This document shows, piece by piece, positions 46,500-56,971 of a stretch of DNA of 64,000 nucleotides. The translations under genes and the position numbers were made by a program. Position 1 is the stretch's first letter, and each line of letters begins with the position of its first letter. The DNA comes from Kiritimatiellia bacterium (GTDB lineage: Bacteria > Verrucomicrobiota > Kiritimatiellia > PWTM01). The stretch spans positions 124,001-188,000 of the forward strand of contig JAOACR010000020.1 of NCBI GenBank assembly GCA_026417735.1, read 5' to 3'. The notes beneath the pieces were generated by a model. That model had not been told where the DNA came from, did no database searches, and saw only the letters and a list, made by a program, of their open reading frames with translations.

Positions 46500-46586
46500 G
46501 CCGGAGTGGCGGAATCGGCAGACGCAGCAGACTCAAAATCTGCCGCCCGCAAGGGCATGGGGGTTCGAGTCCCTCCTCCGGCACCA
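46500..46586 (+). tRNA. tRNA-Leu (anticodon CAA)
   Basis: An 87-nt class II tRNA. Acceptor stem GCCGGAG (46500-46506) pairs with CTCCGGC (46576-46582), discriminator A and an encoded CCA end at 46586. Anticodon stem GCAGA/TCTGC closes the loop CTCAAAA, giving anticodon CAA, which reads UUG. A long variable arm (CGCCCGCAAGGGCATG region) and the T-loop GTTCGAGTC fit tRNA-Leu. It ends 22 nt before the methyltransferase gene. Confidence 0.95.
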
Positions 46587-46608
46587 TCGTCCGCGGTAAC
46601 GTCCCACC

Positions 46609-47922
46609 ATGTGCGTAGACACTTTCGAACCGCTCCGGGTGGTCCGCATCGAAAAGCTCGTCTTTGGCGGTGACGGTCTCGCCCACCTCGACGGTCAGGC
46701 CCTGTTCGTGCCGGCGGTGGCGCCCGGCGAAACGGTCGAAGTGCGCATCGTGGAACGCCGGTCGCACTACGCACGGGCGGTCGCGGTCAACATTCTGGAC
46801 CCCTCACCCGCCCGCCGAACACCCCCCTGCCCGGTGTTTGGCCGCTGCGGCGGCTGCGACTGGCTGCACCTGGCGCCGGAAGCACAGATCGCGGCGAAAC
46901 AAAACATCCTCAACGAAGTGTTCGCGCCGCTGCGGCTGCCTCCCGGAGCTCTGCGACCGATTGTGCCGGCAGACGAGACCCTCTGGTACCGAAACAAACT
47001 CTCGTTCTCCGTCGGTGTGGTCGAGGGCCAGGCGGTCTGCGGTTTTCACGAGCGGAGATCCCCCGACCGACTCGTCACCGCCCGCCACTGCCTTCTGCAG
47101 TCCCCGGCCTCTCAGCGAGTGGTGGAAATCGTTGAGCGGACGCTGAACGAACGCCGACTGGGGCGCCGCCCGCGACCGGACCGCGTCACTGTTCGGGAGG
47201 GCCGCGCGACCGGCGATCGGCTGATCGCACTGCGCTGGGCGCGGGTTCCGCCGGACGCAGAGCGCTGGGCCGAGCACCTCGGCGCCGAAGCGACCACCGT
47301 GGTGGCACTCGGCGGTGGCCCGCTTACGGCCAGTCCGCTCACCGGTACCGGCACGTTCCGGGAACGGCTCGGGTCGTTCGAATTCGAACTCGGCCCCAAC
47401 CAGTTTTTCCAAACCCACACGCGACAGGCAGAGCGAATGATCGAGTGGATCGCCGCCCACGTCGCCGCGATGGGCGCGGACCGGATCGTCGAGCTCTACG
47501 CCGGCTGCGGTGCGATCACGCTGTTTCTTTCGCGTGCTGCACGCGAGGTCACCGCGGTCGAGTCCGACGCGGAGTCCGTCGCCACGGCCGCCCGCTGCGC
47601 ACAGCGTCACGGTGTTCTCAACGTCCGGTGGATCTGCGGCGACGCAGCGCGGATCGCGCGCGAGCTGTCCCGTGAACTCGTCCCGGACACGGTCGTCGCC
47701 GATCCGCCCCGCGCTGGTCTGCCCGCGGACCTGCGCACGCTGCTCGCCGGCGGTTGGGGGCGCAGCTGTGTGCTGGTCTCCTGCCACCCCCCCGCGCTGC
47801 TGCGAGACCTGAGGACACTGCTCGACGCGGGCTGGCAGCTCCAGGAACTCCAACCGTTCGACATGTTTCCGCAGACCGGGCACATCGAGGTCGTCGCGCT
47901 GCTGGTGCGCCGCACCGAGTGA
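46609..47922 (+). CDS. rlmD: 23S rRNA/tRNA uracil-5 methyltransferase, RlmD/RumA type
   Basis: A 437-residue enzyme with an N-terminal TRAM domain (about 10-65, KLVFGGDGLAHLDGQALFVP), a 4Fe-4S cluster region with CPVFGRCGGCDW and a later Cys (RHCLLQ), and the SAM-dependent domain: NQFFQTHTRQAERMIEW, IVELYAGCGAITLFLS (motif I), VESDAESVATAA, VVADPPRAGLP and the catalytic-Cys motif LVSCHPPALLRDL. The usual motif is SCDP; here it is SCHP. The family methylates U1939/U747 of 23S rRNA (RlmD/RlmC) or U54 of tRNA (TrmA); the TRAM and Fe-S cluster favour RlmD/RumA-like. Starts 22 nt after a tRNA gene and may be cotranscribed with it. Confidence 0.9.
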   Translation: MCVDTFEPLRVVRIEKLVFGGDGLAHLDGQALFVPAVAPGETVEVRIVERRSHYARAVAVNILDPSPARRTPPCPVFGRCGGCDWLHLAPEAQIAAKQNILNEVFAPLRLPPGALRPIVPADETLWYRNKLSFSVGVVEGQAVCGFHERRSPDRLVTARHCLLQSPASQRVVEIVERTLNERRLGRRPRPDRVTVREGRATGDRLIALRWARVPPDAERWAEHLGAEATTVVALGGGPLTASPLTGTGTFRERLGSFEFELGPNQFFQTHTRQAERMIEWIAAHVAAMGADRIVELYAGCGAITLFLSRAAREVTAVESDAESVATAARCAQRHGVLNVRWICGDAARIARELSRELVPDTVVADPPRAGLPADLRTLLAGGWGRSCVLVSCHPPALLRDLRTLLDAGWQLQELQPFDMFPQTGHIEVVALLVRRTE

Positions 47923-47956
47923 GCAGCCAGCATCCCGAAGGGAGCCGCGGGATCAC

Positions 47957-47985
47957 TTGCGGCGGCCGTCGGCGTTCTGTACCAT
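47957..47985 (+). promoter_or_regulatory. Sigma70-like promoter of rpsB-tsf
   Basis: TTGCGG (47957-47962), 17 bp, TACCAT (47980-47985). The predicted leader of about 125 nt before rpsB is long enough for the autoregulatory structures common on uS2 operons, but I cannot fold a convincing one by eye. An inverted repeat ATCCCG/CGGGAT at 47932-47953 directly precedes it. Confidence 0.55.
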
Positions 47986-48115
47986 ATGCCTTCATCAGTT
48001 CCGCGTCGAAGTGGCCGGCCATCGCCGGCGGCGCGGAATGGAAGCGAGTTCCCCGGCGGTCCTCACCGGGGACAAAGCGGATTGGCCCTACGGGGCCCAG
48101 CCACTGGAGGATGAG

Positions 48116-49082
48116 ATGGACACGACTGCGCCGGCACCCAGAGTGCCGGTGGATCTGAAAACGTTGCTCGAAGCGGGCGTCCACTTCGGGCACCGCACCC
48201 GCCGATGGAATCCGAAGATGAAACCGTTCATCTTCGGCGAGCGCAACGGCATCTACGTGATCGACCTGGGCCAGACCCTGGAACGGCTCGCCGCGGCGCG
48301 GGAGTTTTTGCGCCAGACGGTCCGATCGGGTCGCCAGGTGCTGATGGTCGGGACCAAGAAACAGGCCCAAGAGCTGGTCCGACAGGCCGCCGAATCGCTG
48401 AAGATGCCCTATGTCGTGAACCGGTGGCTGGGGGGCATGCTCACCAACAACCGGACGATCCGACAAAGCGTCGTGCGGATGCGCAAACTGGAGGAAATGG
48501 CCGCCAGCGGCGCACTGGACACGATGCCCAAAAAGGAGGCCGCGTCCGCCCGGCACGAGCTGGCCAAGCTCCAGAAAAGCCTCAGTGGTGTCGCCAACAT
48601 GGAGCAGCTGCCGGGCGCCGTGCTGGTGGTGGACGTCTGCCGCGACGCGATCGCGGTCGCCGAGGCCAACCGGCTCGGCATCCCCGTCGTCGCGCTGGTG
48701 GACACCAACGCCGACCCCGATTTGGTCCAGTACCCAATTCCCGCCAACGACGACGCGATCCGGTCGATCCAGGTCATTCTAAACGACCTCGTCGCCGCCA
48801 TGCGCGAAGGCCTCGAAGAGTTCGAGCGGGAGGAGGAGGAACGCCGTCGTCAGCGCGCGGCGGAGGAAGCCGAAGAGCGGGCCCGACAGGAGGCGGCCGA
48901 AAAAATGCGCCGTCAACGCGAGCGGGAGGAGCGCCGCCGTCGCGAAGAGGCGCTGGCGAAGGCGAAGGCTGCGGAGGTGGAAACGCTCCCTGCGCCGGAC
49001 TCATCTGCGCCGCTCGCGCCCATGGTGGACTCCGCCCCTGAGGTGGATCTGCCCGGCCGGCTGCTGAAAGAGGTAAAGGACG

Positions 49083-49090
<8 letters not shown>
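48116..49090 (+). CDS. rpsB: 30S ribosomal protein uS2, with C-terminal extension
   Basis: A 324-residue uS2: LKTLLEAGVHFGHRTRRWNP, KMKPFIFGERNGIYVIDLGQ, VLMVGTKKQAQELV, VNRWLGGMLTNNRTIRQSV, PGAVLVVDVCRDAIAVAEAN, LGIPVVALVDTNADPDLVQY, PIPANDDAIRSIQVILND. The ribosomal body ends about residue 230. The last about 95 residues are an extra low-complexity segment: a charged heptad-like coiled coil (EEFEREEEERRRQRAAEEAE and onward) and a Pro/Ala-rich tail. Typical uS2 has about 240 residues. GGAGG 6 nt before ATG 48116 fixes the start; the reading frame is open further upstream through the promoter. Overlaps tsf by 8 nt. Confidence 0.96.
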
Positions 49091-49913
<823 letters not shown>

Positions 49914-49941
49914 CCTCCATCGCGGGGGTCCGCGACATTCC

Positions 49942-50517
49942 ATGAAGCCGGCCGGAACCGAGGGGCGAGTGCGGGTGCTGATACCCATTGCGGACGGCAC
50001 CGAGGAAATTGAGGCGGTCACCGCCGCGGATTTGCTCCGGCGCGCCGGCGCCGAAGTCTGCCTCGCGAGTGTTGACGGCGAAACCATCACCGCGGGCCGC
50101 GGAACGCGTATTGTCGCGGACGCCCGCTGGGCCGAGGTCCGTACCGACGAGTACGATGCGATCGTTGTGCCAGGCGGCGCGCGCGGCGTCGAGCGACTGG
50201 CCGCACACGCGGATCTGCTCGATGCGCTCCGCGCCGCGCACGAACGGAACCGATGGATCGGAGCAATCTGCGCCGGGCCGCTGGTGCTGGAGGCCGCAGG
50301 TATCCTCCACGGCCGCGCGGCGACCTGTCACCCGGCGGCCGCCTCTCGTCTGCGCTCGGCAATCCGCCGCGACGAGCCGGTTGTCGTGGATGGCCGGATC
50401 GTCACCAGCCAGGGCGTCGGAACCGCGGTCGCGTTCGGGCTGACGCTGATCGAATGCCTCTGCGGAGCAGAAACCGCCCGCCGCGTCGCATTGGACATCG
50501 TCGCGCGTTGGCCGTAG
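49942..50517 (+). CDS. DJ-1/PfpI family protein
   Basis: A 191-residue protein of the DJ-1/ThiJ/YajL group. The conserved N-terminal RVLIPIADGTEEIEAVTAAD has the active-site Glu (E21/E22), the nucleophile elbow is WIGAICAGPLVLEAAGIL (Cys110) and ATCHPAAA and VDGRIVTSQGVGTAVAFGLT complete the fold. Its length and the GTEEIEA start are those of the YajL/DJ-1 proteins, which act as chaperones or glyoxalase/deglycase-like enzymes; the true activity is disputed. It follows tsf by 28 bp and probably shares its transcript. Confidence 0.9.
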   Translation: MKPAGTEGRVRVLIPIADGTEEIEAVTAADLLRRAGAEVCLASVDGETITAGRGTRIVADARWAEVRTDEYDAIVVPGGARGVERLAAHADLLDALRAAHERNRWIGAICAGPLVLEAAGILHGRAATCHPAAASRLRSAIRRDEPVVVDGRIVTSQGVGTAVAFGLTLIECLCGAETARRVALDIVARWP

Positions 50518-50569
50518 CGCTGGCCCCGTCGCCCCCCAACCAGGTCCTCGCGACGGGTCGCTGCCCTCC

Positions 50570-51051
50570 TCAGACGTGGCGGCGGCGCGCCCGAATCAGC
50601 CCTCCCCCGCCGCTCCCCGAAACACCGAAGCGAATCTCAACGCGAGCAGATCGATCCGGTGAAACGTTGGCCGCACCAAGGGCTGGCTGACCATTGATCC
50701 GCACCTCCCTCACCGGCCAGCCAACGCCGTCGCTGCACACCACCACCGCCAAGGGCGACTTGTGACCGCTCGGCATCAGCGCGACCACCGCCGAGTTCCT
50801 TTCCATACGTTCTTGTGCGGATCGTCCCGCAGACCAATGCAGACCTGAAGCTCCGGCGGCGCTCAGCGGAAAGCTACCGGTTCGAATTCGACGGAAACGC
50901 CATCTGGCGGAAGCGGCGGCAAGCGGCACAGAAGGAGCCTGACCGCCGGCGACTGCGCCAACGACAACGGAACTGGAGCGATGCCGAGCACAAGCACGGC
51001 CTCCCAGATCTGAAGGAAGCGCCCAAGCAAAGCCTCCATTTCGATATTCAC
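50570..51051 (-). pseudogene. Possible frameshifted small exported protein
   Basis: A minus-strand reading begins with MNIEMEALLGRFLQIWEAVL, VLGIAPVPLSLAQS (a credible signal peptide), and continues to VSVEFEPVAFR before a stop. A second frame from about 50890 downward reads FPLSAAGASGLHWSAGR, NSAVVALMPSGHKSPLAVVV, CSDGVGWPVREVRINGQPAL and SPDRSARVEIRFGVSGSG to a stop at 50570, with coding-like third positions. Joining them needs one frameshift near 50870. No homologue is recognised; the gene may be broken or the match may be chance. Confidence 0.25.
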
Positions 51052-51748
51052 GAGCGATGATCATCGAGCAGGCGTTTCAGCCGCCGCTGCCTGCCCACAT
51101 CCTCGGTCTTGGCCCACTGATTTGGCAACTGACCGGCATCCATCACGAGGTCACACAGCCGAACGCCATGCCGACCACGATCCTACTCCGGGCAGAAGAA
51201 CCGTGGATCACAAACGCTGTGGTACCCAGACCGACTTTGTGCGGCGCCCGCATCGGGCCGAATATCGCCGCAGACCTTCCTGCGCGACGGATCCCGCAGC
51301 TGTCACACAAGCCTCGCCCCCGGAACATGAGCCGGCCGGGGCAGCACCGCAGGTCCAACGAGCGACCGATTCCTCCCGCCCAACCGCCCGACCCAGCCGG
51401 CAGCAGCCACCCTCGGTGGCGCTCTTCTGGCAGCCGCTTCATCTCCACGCCGTGTTGGCTCAACTGATCACTGTTCTCACCGGTCACAACGCCGCCCAGG
51501 GGGTCCGGGATCCACAAAGCACATCGCCGCAAAGCACGCATGGACGACGTCCCTCGCCCGCTCCGAACTCGGAGCCTCAAAGCGGCAAACATGGCTCTCC
51601 AACGAAACGCAAGCGGCAACAACTTCGGTGCGTCTTCCCTTCGCCTCCGACACCCGGGCGGCAACGGCCCCCTCACCTCCCTTCTGCGGTCCCACTAGCC
51701 ACAGACCCGGCACTCGCCATTCGCGGCGGCACGTTTCCGGAAGAAGCA

Positions 51749-51776
51749 TTGACGGGGACTGTCGAGAACCTAGAAT
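51749..51776 (+). promoter_or_regulatory. Sigma70-like promoter of the symporter-sialidase-aldolase operon
   Basis: TTGACG (51749-51754), 16 bp, TAGAAT (51771-51776): one of the strongest matches in the window. The leader of about 170 nt contains GGAG about 9 nt before ATG 51953. Confidence 0.6.
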
Positions 51777-51952
51777 GCCTGCGGTGACCCGGCCGGTACG
51801 CCAGTGCCCCGCCGAAAGGAGTCATCCGCCAGCTCCATTCGTGTGCGGTGCGCGCGGTCGCTTCAGACCCCGCCGGCCTCGGGCCCTGCGGTCAATCAAC
51901 GGAGAGCCATGCGGCAGGCCCCTGCACCGCGCGCCGAAGCGGAGCAACCGGC

Positions 51953-53533
51953 ATGAGGGGTAGCTGGAGCGGCGCGGACTCGGCCGTAGTGCTTGTCTAT
52001 TTCACCGCGACGCTCACGATCGGATTGGCGCTGGGACGGACCAATCGGACCGCCGAAGGCTTCACGGTGGGAGAGCGGTCGCTGCCGGGGTGGGTGTGTG
52101 GTCTCTCGATCTTCGCGACCTTTCTCAGCAGCATCAGTTTTCTCGCAATTCCCGGTGGCGCATTCGCCCGAGACTGGAGCTGGTTCGTCTTCTCGCTCAC
52201 GCTGCCGCCGGTGACCTGGCTGGCGGTGCGCGTTTTCCTCCCGCTGTATCGGCGCAGCGGCGAAATCTCCGCTTACGCGCTGCTCGAACGGCGGTTCGGC
52301 CCCTGGGCCCGGTGGTATGCGGACACCTTTTATCTTCTCACCCAGCTGGCGCGAATGGGCACCGTGCTCTATTTGATGGCGATGTCCGCAGCCATGCTGG
52401 CCGATTGGGACATCCGCACAGTCATTCTCGCCACCGGCGGAATTGTCACCGCCTACGCATTTGTGGGCGGTCTGGTCGCCGTGGTCTGGACCGATGCGCT
52501 GCAGGCGCTGGTCTTGATCGTCGGCGCGCTCGTCGCACTCATCCTGCTGCTGACAGACCTGCCGGAGGGCCCTGCCCAAGTGCTGCGCCACGCGCTGGCG
52601 CACCGCAAGCTCTCCCTTGGCAGCCTCGACCCCAGCACGTGGTCCGCCCCGACGTTCTGGGTCGTTCTGCTGCACGGGCTGGCGATCAATCTGCAAAATT
52701 TCGGCATCGACCAGAACTACGTGCAACGTTACCTCGCCCCCCGGTCCGACCGTGAGGCTCGTCGCGGGGTGTGGCTCGGCGGGCTGCTCTATGTGCCGGT
52801 GAGCGCCACGCTACTGTTGATCGGCACCTCCCTGCACGCGTGGTACCACGCACACCCCGCCGAGCTTGCCGGGCTTCGCGCCGCAACCGCAGCCCAGCGC
52901 GCAGCCTCAACCGCAGAACCCATCGACCCCGCGCAGCTCGACGATGTCGACCTGGGTGATCGCGCATTTCCGCATTTCATCGCCACCCGGCTGCCGCACG
53001 GGCTTGCCGGCCTGCTCGTCGCCGCCATCCTGGCCGCCGGTATGAGCACCGTGTCGACCTCGCTCAACTCGTCCGCCACGTTGCTGGTGACCGATCTCTA
53101 TCAGCGGCTCCTGCGGCCCAACGCCGACGACCCGGCCCGCCTGCGGACGCTGCACGCGGCCACGCTGGCCGTCGGTACCCTCGGCACCGGCGCCGCGCTG
53201 CTGATGGTCAACGCTCGCGGCGCGCTCGATGCGTGGTGGAAACTCGCCAGCGCGTTCAGCGGCGGCCTCGGCGGCCTGTTTCTGTTGGGCGTGCTCTCCC
53301 GCCGGGCGGGCTCCCGCAGCGCGGCCGCGGCGGTCGCGCTGGGCGTGCTCGCGATCGCGTGGATGACATGGTCGCCCACCTGGCCAGAACCGCTCGCCCG
53401 CTGGCGCTCGCCGCTCCATCCCTACCTCACCGTCGCGGTCGCGACCGCGGTGATTCTGATCTTCGGCATGCTGTTCGGCCGCTTCGAGTCGCGCCCTCGC
53501 ACAGCTAGCTCAACCCGGGGGGACCCGCCTTGA
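51953..53533 (+). CDS. Sodium:solute symporter (SSS family)
   Basis: A 526-residue transporter with about 13-14 helices of the LeuT-fold SSS family (SGLT/PutP/SiaT). Typical parts: EGFTVGERSLPGWVCGLSIF at the first helix, ATFLSSISFLAIPGGAFARD, the SSS motif RFGPWARWYADTFYLLTQLARM, YAFVGGLVAVVWTDALQALV (the classic GGL.AV.WTD.LQ motif), INLQNFGIDQNYVQRYLAPR and ILAAGMSTVSTSLNSSATLL (Na+-site helix 8). ATG 51953 has GGAG upstream. The stop overlaps a TTG start of the sialidase-like gene. From its partners it probably carries a sialic-acid-like or other acidic sugar, which is inference. Confidence 0.88.
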   Translation: MRGSWSGADSAVVLVYFTATLTIGLALGRTNRTAEGFTVGERSLPGWVCGLSIFATFLSSISFLAIPGGAFARDWSWFVFSLTLPPVTWLAVRVFLPLYRRSGEISAYALLERRFGPWARWYADTFYLLTQLARMGTVLYLMAMSAAMLADWDIRTVILATGGIVTAYAFVGGLVAVVWTDALQALVLIVGALVALILLLTDLPEGPAQVLRHALAHRKLSLGSLDPSTWSAPTFWVVLLHGLAINLQNFGIDQNYVQRYLAPRSDREARRGVWLGGLLYVPVSATLLLIGTSLHAWYHAHPAELAGLRAATAAQRAASTAEPIDPAQLDDVDLGDRAFPHFIATRLPHGLAGLLVAAILAAGMSTVSTSLNSSATLLVTDLYQRLLRPNADDPARLRTLHAATLAVGTLGTGAALLMVNARGALDAWWKLASAFSGGLGGLFLLGVLSRRAGSRSAAAAVALGVLAIAWMTWSPTWPEPLARWRSPLHPYLTVAVATAVILIFGMLFGRFESRPRTASSTRGDPP

Positions 53534-56500
53534 TCACTGCTACGCCCGCGCTCGAAAACGTCTCCGCGCCGTCCCGGGCGCCAGAAGCCATGGCCAGCCC
53601 GCCTCGCGCGCGCCGTCTCGCGCGCTTCGCTGGCCTTTCCGCGTTCGCGGTGACGGCACACTCTTCGCCGCTGGCCACCAACGAGTTCATTTTCCAGAGC
53701 GCGCCGTTTCGATCTTGCCACGCGTCCACGATCGCCGAAGCTGCGGACGGGACGCTCGTTGCCGCATGGTTCGGCGGCACTCATGAAGGCCATCCGGACG
53801 TGAGGATCTGGGTTTCGCGGCACACCGGTGACGGTTGGACCGTCCCGGTCGCCGTCGCCGACGGGCGGCAGCCGGACGGTTCTCGCCATCCCTGCTGGAA
53901 TCCCGTGTTGCACCCCACCCGCGAGGGCACGCTCCTTCTTCTGTACAAGGTTGGCCCCGACTGTGCACGCTGGTGGGGCATGCGCCGCGTTTCGCACGAC
54001 GGTGGCCGCACCTGGTCCGAGGCGGTTCGGCTGCCCGACGGCGTGATCGGGCCCGTCAAAAACAAGCCCGTGCGGCTGCCTGACAGCTCGCTGCTGGCCG
54101 GCTCGAGCACCGAACACGACGGCTGGCGGGTCCACTTTGAGCACAGCGCCGATGACGGATTCACCTGGCGCGCCGACCCGCCCGTGAACGACGGCCGCCA
54201 GATCGCCGCGATCCAACCCGCGATTCTCTTGCTCGGCGGCGGGCGCCTGGTTGCGCTCGGCCGCACCCAACAGCGCCGAATCTTCCGGTTGGAATCCGAC
54301 GACCTGGGCCGCACCTGGCGCCCGATGACGCTCACCGACCTCCCCAATCCCAACTCCGGCATCGACGCATTGACCCTTGCCGACGGCCGCCATCTGCTCG
54401 TGTACAACCCCGTCGAGCGCGGCCGCTCGCCGTTGGTGGTCGCGATCTCCACAAATGCCCACCAGTGGTCGCCCCTCCTCACTCTCGACGATGAGCCCGG
54501 CGCGGAGTTCAGCTATCCCGCCGTCATTCAGACGCGCGACGGACGCGTTCACATCACCTATACATGGAAACGCCAGCGCATCCGGCATGCGGTGCTCGAC
54601 CTGTCCGCCGTCCCGCCCTCCGCCACCCCCGTCCGAAATCTCACCATTGCCGGCTGGGGTTGGGAGCAGGGCACGTTCTCAAACGGCGCAAAAGCGTTCT
54701 CGAATCGCGAGTATGTCTGGACGAATGTGCCGGCCGTGTTTGAGGGTTGGTCATGCACCCGCACGGTGGGCGGCGCGCCCTGCGAAACGCGTGTGACTGC
54801 CCGCACCGCCGGGCGTCTGCATGCGATTGCGCCCGCGGACTCGCCCATGCCGGACTGGCGACCGCTCGAGGCCGCCACCGTCCACTACACCGATCGCGGG
54901 TGCACCGCGATGCGAGTGTGGATTCGCGATGTCGCCCGCGACGAGTGCCTCGTGCTTCCCCGCGCCGGATGGACTGGCGTCCAACTGCTATGGCCACCCG
55001 ATGCCCACGCAGAACTGCTTCAACTCCCTCGCCCACCGACCCGGTCGCTGCAACCCCTCCGCTACAACCACCCGCGCCTGGTCGTGGACCTCGGCGTGGG
55101 TCTTTGGGCCTGGCCACTGCCGATGGATTTCGACGGCGACGGCGATCTCGATCTTCCAGTCAACTGCCCCGACAAGCCGTTCAACGGCGTGTGGCTCTTC
55201 GAAAACGCCTGCGCGGACACAGCCGCCAATCCCCTGCCGGTCTTCCGCCCCCCCCGCCGCATTAGCCGCGGCCTGCAGAACGTACAGGTCAGCTACGTGG
55301 AGGGACATCCTCGCGTTCTGACCCCCGCCGCTGAGCACCCCGATTTCCTCCGTAGCGGGCTTGAGCGCAGCGTGCCGCTGCTGGTGCCGGCAAACATCCA
55401 CCCCAACCGTGTCCGCGCGAACATGTGGCGTTACGCGGACTACGACGGCGACGGCTCGCTCGACCTCGTCGTCGGCGTCGACGACTGGACCGACTACGGA
55501 TGGGACAACGCCTACGATCCCGCCGGCCGCTGGACCAATGGACCGCTGCGGGGCTTCGTCTATGTGCTGCGGAACGCGGGCACCAGTCGCACGCCGCGCT
55601 ACGAACGGCCGGCGAAACTCATCGCCGGCGACCGTCCGGTGGAGGTCTTTGGATGGCCGTCCCCCAACCTGGGCGATTTTGACGGCGATGGCGATCTCGA
55701 CCTGATCTGCGGTGAATTCCTGGACAGGTTCACCTGGTTCCGCAACATCGGCCGCCGCACCGAGCCCCGCTACGAGCCCGGCCGCCGACTCGTCGCCGAC
55801 GACGGTCGCCCGCTCGCGATGGACCTGCAGATGATCACACCTGTCGCGCTCGACTGGGACCGTGACGGTGACCTCGATTTGATTGCGGGCGACGAGGATG
55901 GCCGCGTCGCACTCATTGAACACACCGGTCGCATCGCGCCGGACGGTGTCCCCATCTTTCGCGCTCCCCGCTACTTCCAGCAAGAGGCCGACCTGCTAAA
56001 GTTTGGCGCCCTCGCCACACCGTGCGGCGCTGACTGGGATGGCGATGGTGACATTGACCTGCTCTGCGGCAACACCGCCGGCTACATCGGCTTCATCGAA
56101 AACCTCAGCGGTCCGGGCGTCGAATACCCCCGCTGGGCGCCGCCACGTCGGCTCGAGGCCGATGGTCGGGTGATCCGGATCCAAGCCGGTCCCAACGGAA
56201 GCATCCAGGGACCGGCCGAGGCGAAATGGGGCTACACGACGCTCACCGTCGCCGACTGGGATCACGATGGACTCCCCGATCTGGTCGTCAACTCGATCTG
56301 GGGTCTCGTGCACTGGTACCGCAACGTCGGCAGTCGTACCGCGCCAAAGCTCGCCGCCCCCGCGCCGATCGAGGTCGAGTGGCAGGGGCCGCCCCCGGCG
56401 CTCGCGTGGGGCTGGCTGCGCCCGAAGGGCCGCGAACTGCTCACCCAGTGGCGCACCACCCCCGTTGCAGTGGACTGGAACCGGGACGGCCTCACCGACC

Positions 56501-56919
56501 TGCTGATGCTCGACGCCGAAGGCTACCTCGCGTTCTTCGAGCGCGCCCGCGATCGCGAGCGACTGATCCTGCGCCATCCCCGCCGCGCACTGTGCGATGA
56601 ATCCGGCCGCCCCCTCCGCCTCAACGCCCGCGTCGGGGGTCGCAGCGGCCGCCGCAAACTCTGCGTCACCGACTGGGACGGCGATGGCCGACTCGATCTG
56701 CTCCTAAACGCGGAAAACGCGCGCTGGCTCCGGCAGATCTCAGAGCGCGAGGGCCGCTGGCTCTTCCGCGACATGGGACTTCTGAGCGATCAAAACATCG
56801 AAGGACACGACGTCAGTCCCACCACGGTAGACTTCAACGGCGATGGCATCCCCGACCTCCTCGCCGGAGCCGAAGACGGCCATTTCTACTACCTGCGCAA
56901 TCCGCGAAGCGAGCCATGA
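53530..56919 (+). CDS. Secreted sialidase-like protein fused to FG-GAP/VCBS repeats
   Basis: A 1,129-residue protein. The N-terminal half (about residues 60-360) is a BNR-type sialidase fold (PF13088-like): FRSCHASTIAEAADGTLVAA, WFGGTHEGHPDVRIWVSR and three Asp boxes, SHDGGRTW, SADDGFTW and SDDLGRTW. The second half has nine FG-GAP/VCBS Ca-binding repeats: DFDGDGDLDLPVN, DYDGDGSLDLVVG, DFDGDGDLDLICG, DWDRDGDLDLIAG, DWDGDGDIDLLCG, DWDHDGLPDLVVN, DWNRDGLTDLLML, DWDGDGRLDLLLN and DFNGDGIPDLLAG. The TTG start overlaps the symporter stop (TTGA); ATG 53590 gives a clean signal peptide (RLARFAGLSAFAVTAHSSPLA) and may be the true start. Real sialidase activity is not proven: the full Arg triad was not confirmed by eye. 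Confidence 0.72.
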   Translation: MITATPALENVSAPSRAPEAMASPPRARRLARFAGLSAFAVTAHSSPLATNEFIFQSAPFRSCHASTIAEAADGTLVAAWFGGTHEGHPDVRIWVSRHTGDGWTVPVAVADGRQPDGSRHPCWNPVLHPTREGTLLLLYKVGPDCARWWGMRRVSHDGGRTWSEAVRLPDGVIGPVKNKPVRLPDSSLLAGSSTEHDGWRVHFEHSADDGFTWRADPPVNDGRQIAAIQPAILLLGGGRLVALGRTQQRRIFRLESDDLGRTWRPMTLTDLPNPNSGIDALTLADGRHLLVYNPVERGRSPLVVAISTNAHQWSPLLTLDDEPGAEFSYPAVIQTRDGRVHITYTWKRQRIRHAVLDLSAVPPSATPVRNLTIAGWGWEQGTFSNGAKAFSNREYVWTNVPAVFEGWSCTRTVGGAPCETRVTARTAGRLHAIAPADSPMPDWRPLEAATVHYTDRGCTAMRVWIRDVARDECLVLPRAGWTGVQLLWPPDAHAELLQLPRPPTRSLQPLRYNHPRLVVDLGVGLWAWPLPMDFDGDGDLDLPVNCPDKPFNGVWLFENACADTAANPLPVFRPPRRISRGLQNVQVSYVEGHPRVLTPAAEHPDFLRSGLERSVPLLVPANIHPNRVRANMWRYADYDGDGSLDLVVGVDDWTDYGWDNAYDPAGRWTNGPLRGFVYVLRNAGTSRTPRYERPAKLIAGDRPVEVFGWPSPNLGDFDGDGDLDLICGEFLDRFTWFRNIGRRTEPRYEPGRRLVADDGRPLAMDLQMITPVALDWDRDGDLDLIAGDEDGRVALIEHTGRIAPDGVPIFRAPRYFQQEADLLKFGALATPCGADWDGDGDIDLLCGNTAGYIGFIENLSGPGVEYPRWAPPRRLEADGRVIRIQAGPNGSIQGPAEAKWGYTTLTVADWDHDGLPDLVVNSIWGLVHWYRNVGSRTAPKLAAPAPIEVEWQGPPPALAWGWLRPKGRELLTQWRTTPVAVDWNRDGLTDLLMLDAEGYLAFFERARDRERLILRHPRRALCDESGRPLRLNARVGGRSGRRKLCVTDWDGDGRLDLLLNAENARWLRQISEREGRWLFRDMGLLSDQNIEGHDVSPTTVDFNGDGIPDLLAGAEDGHFYYLRNPRSEP

Positions 56920-56971
56920 GGCCTTTCATTCCATCGCCCCTGCGGTCCGCGCGCGAACGTCGCCGGCACGC

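Larger units (their letters stand above)
50518..51952. other. Gene-poor stretch of 1.4 kb
   Basis: No convincing gene spans this region. The open frames present are short, lie on both strands in conflicting frames and have codon use like antisense shadows (His, Pro, Arg, Gln rich). The GC content looks lower than in the flanks by eye. It may contain a frameshifted remnant on the minus strand (50570-51051), and it ends with a good promoter at 51749-51776 for the symporter operon. Confidence 0.6.

Noticed and set aside
47932-47953. Hairpin ATCCCG/CGGGAT as a terminator of the methyltransferase gene
   Set aside because: A 6-bp arm, a 10-nt loop and no U-tract; weak, mentioned only with the rpsB promoter.
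51122-51787. 221-residue plus-strand frame in the gene-poor stretch
   Set aside because: Composition (His, Pro, Arg, Gln, Ser) is typical of a reverse-strand shadow; no signal, domain or start site.
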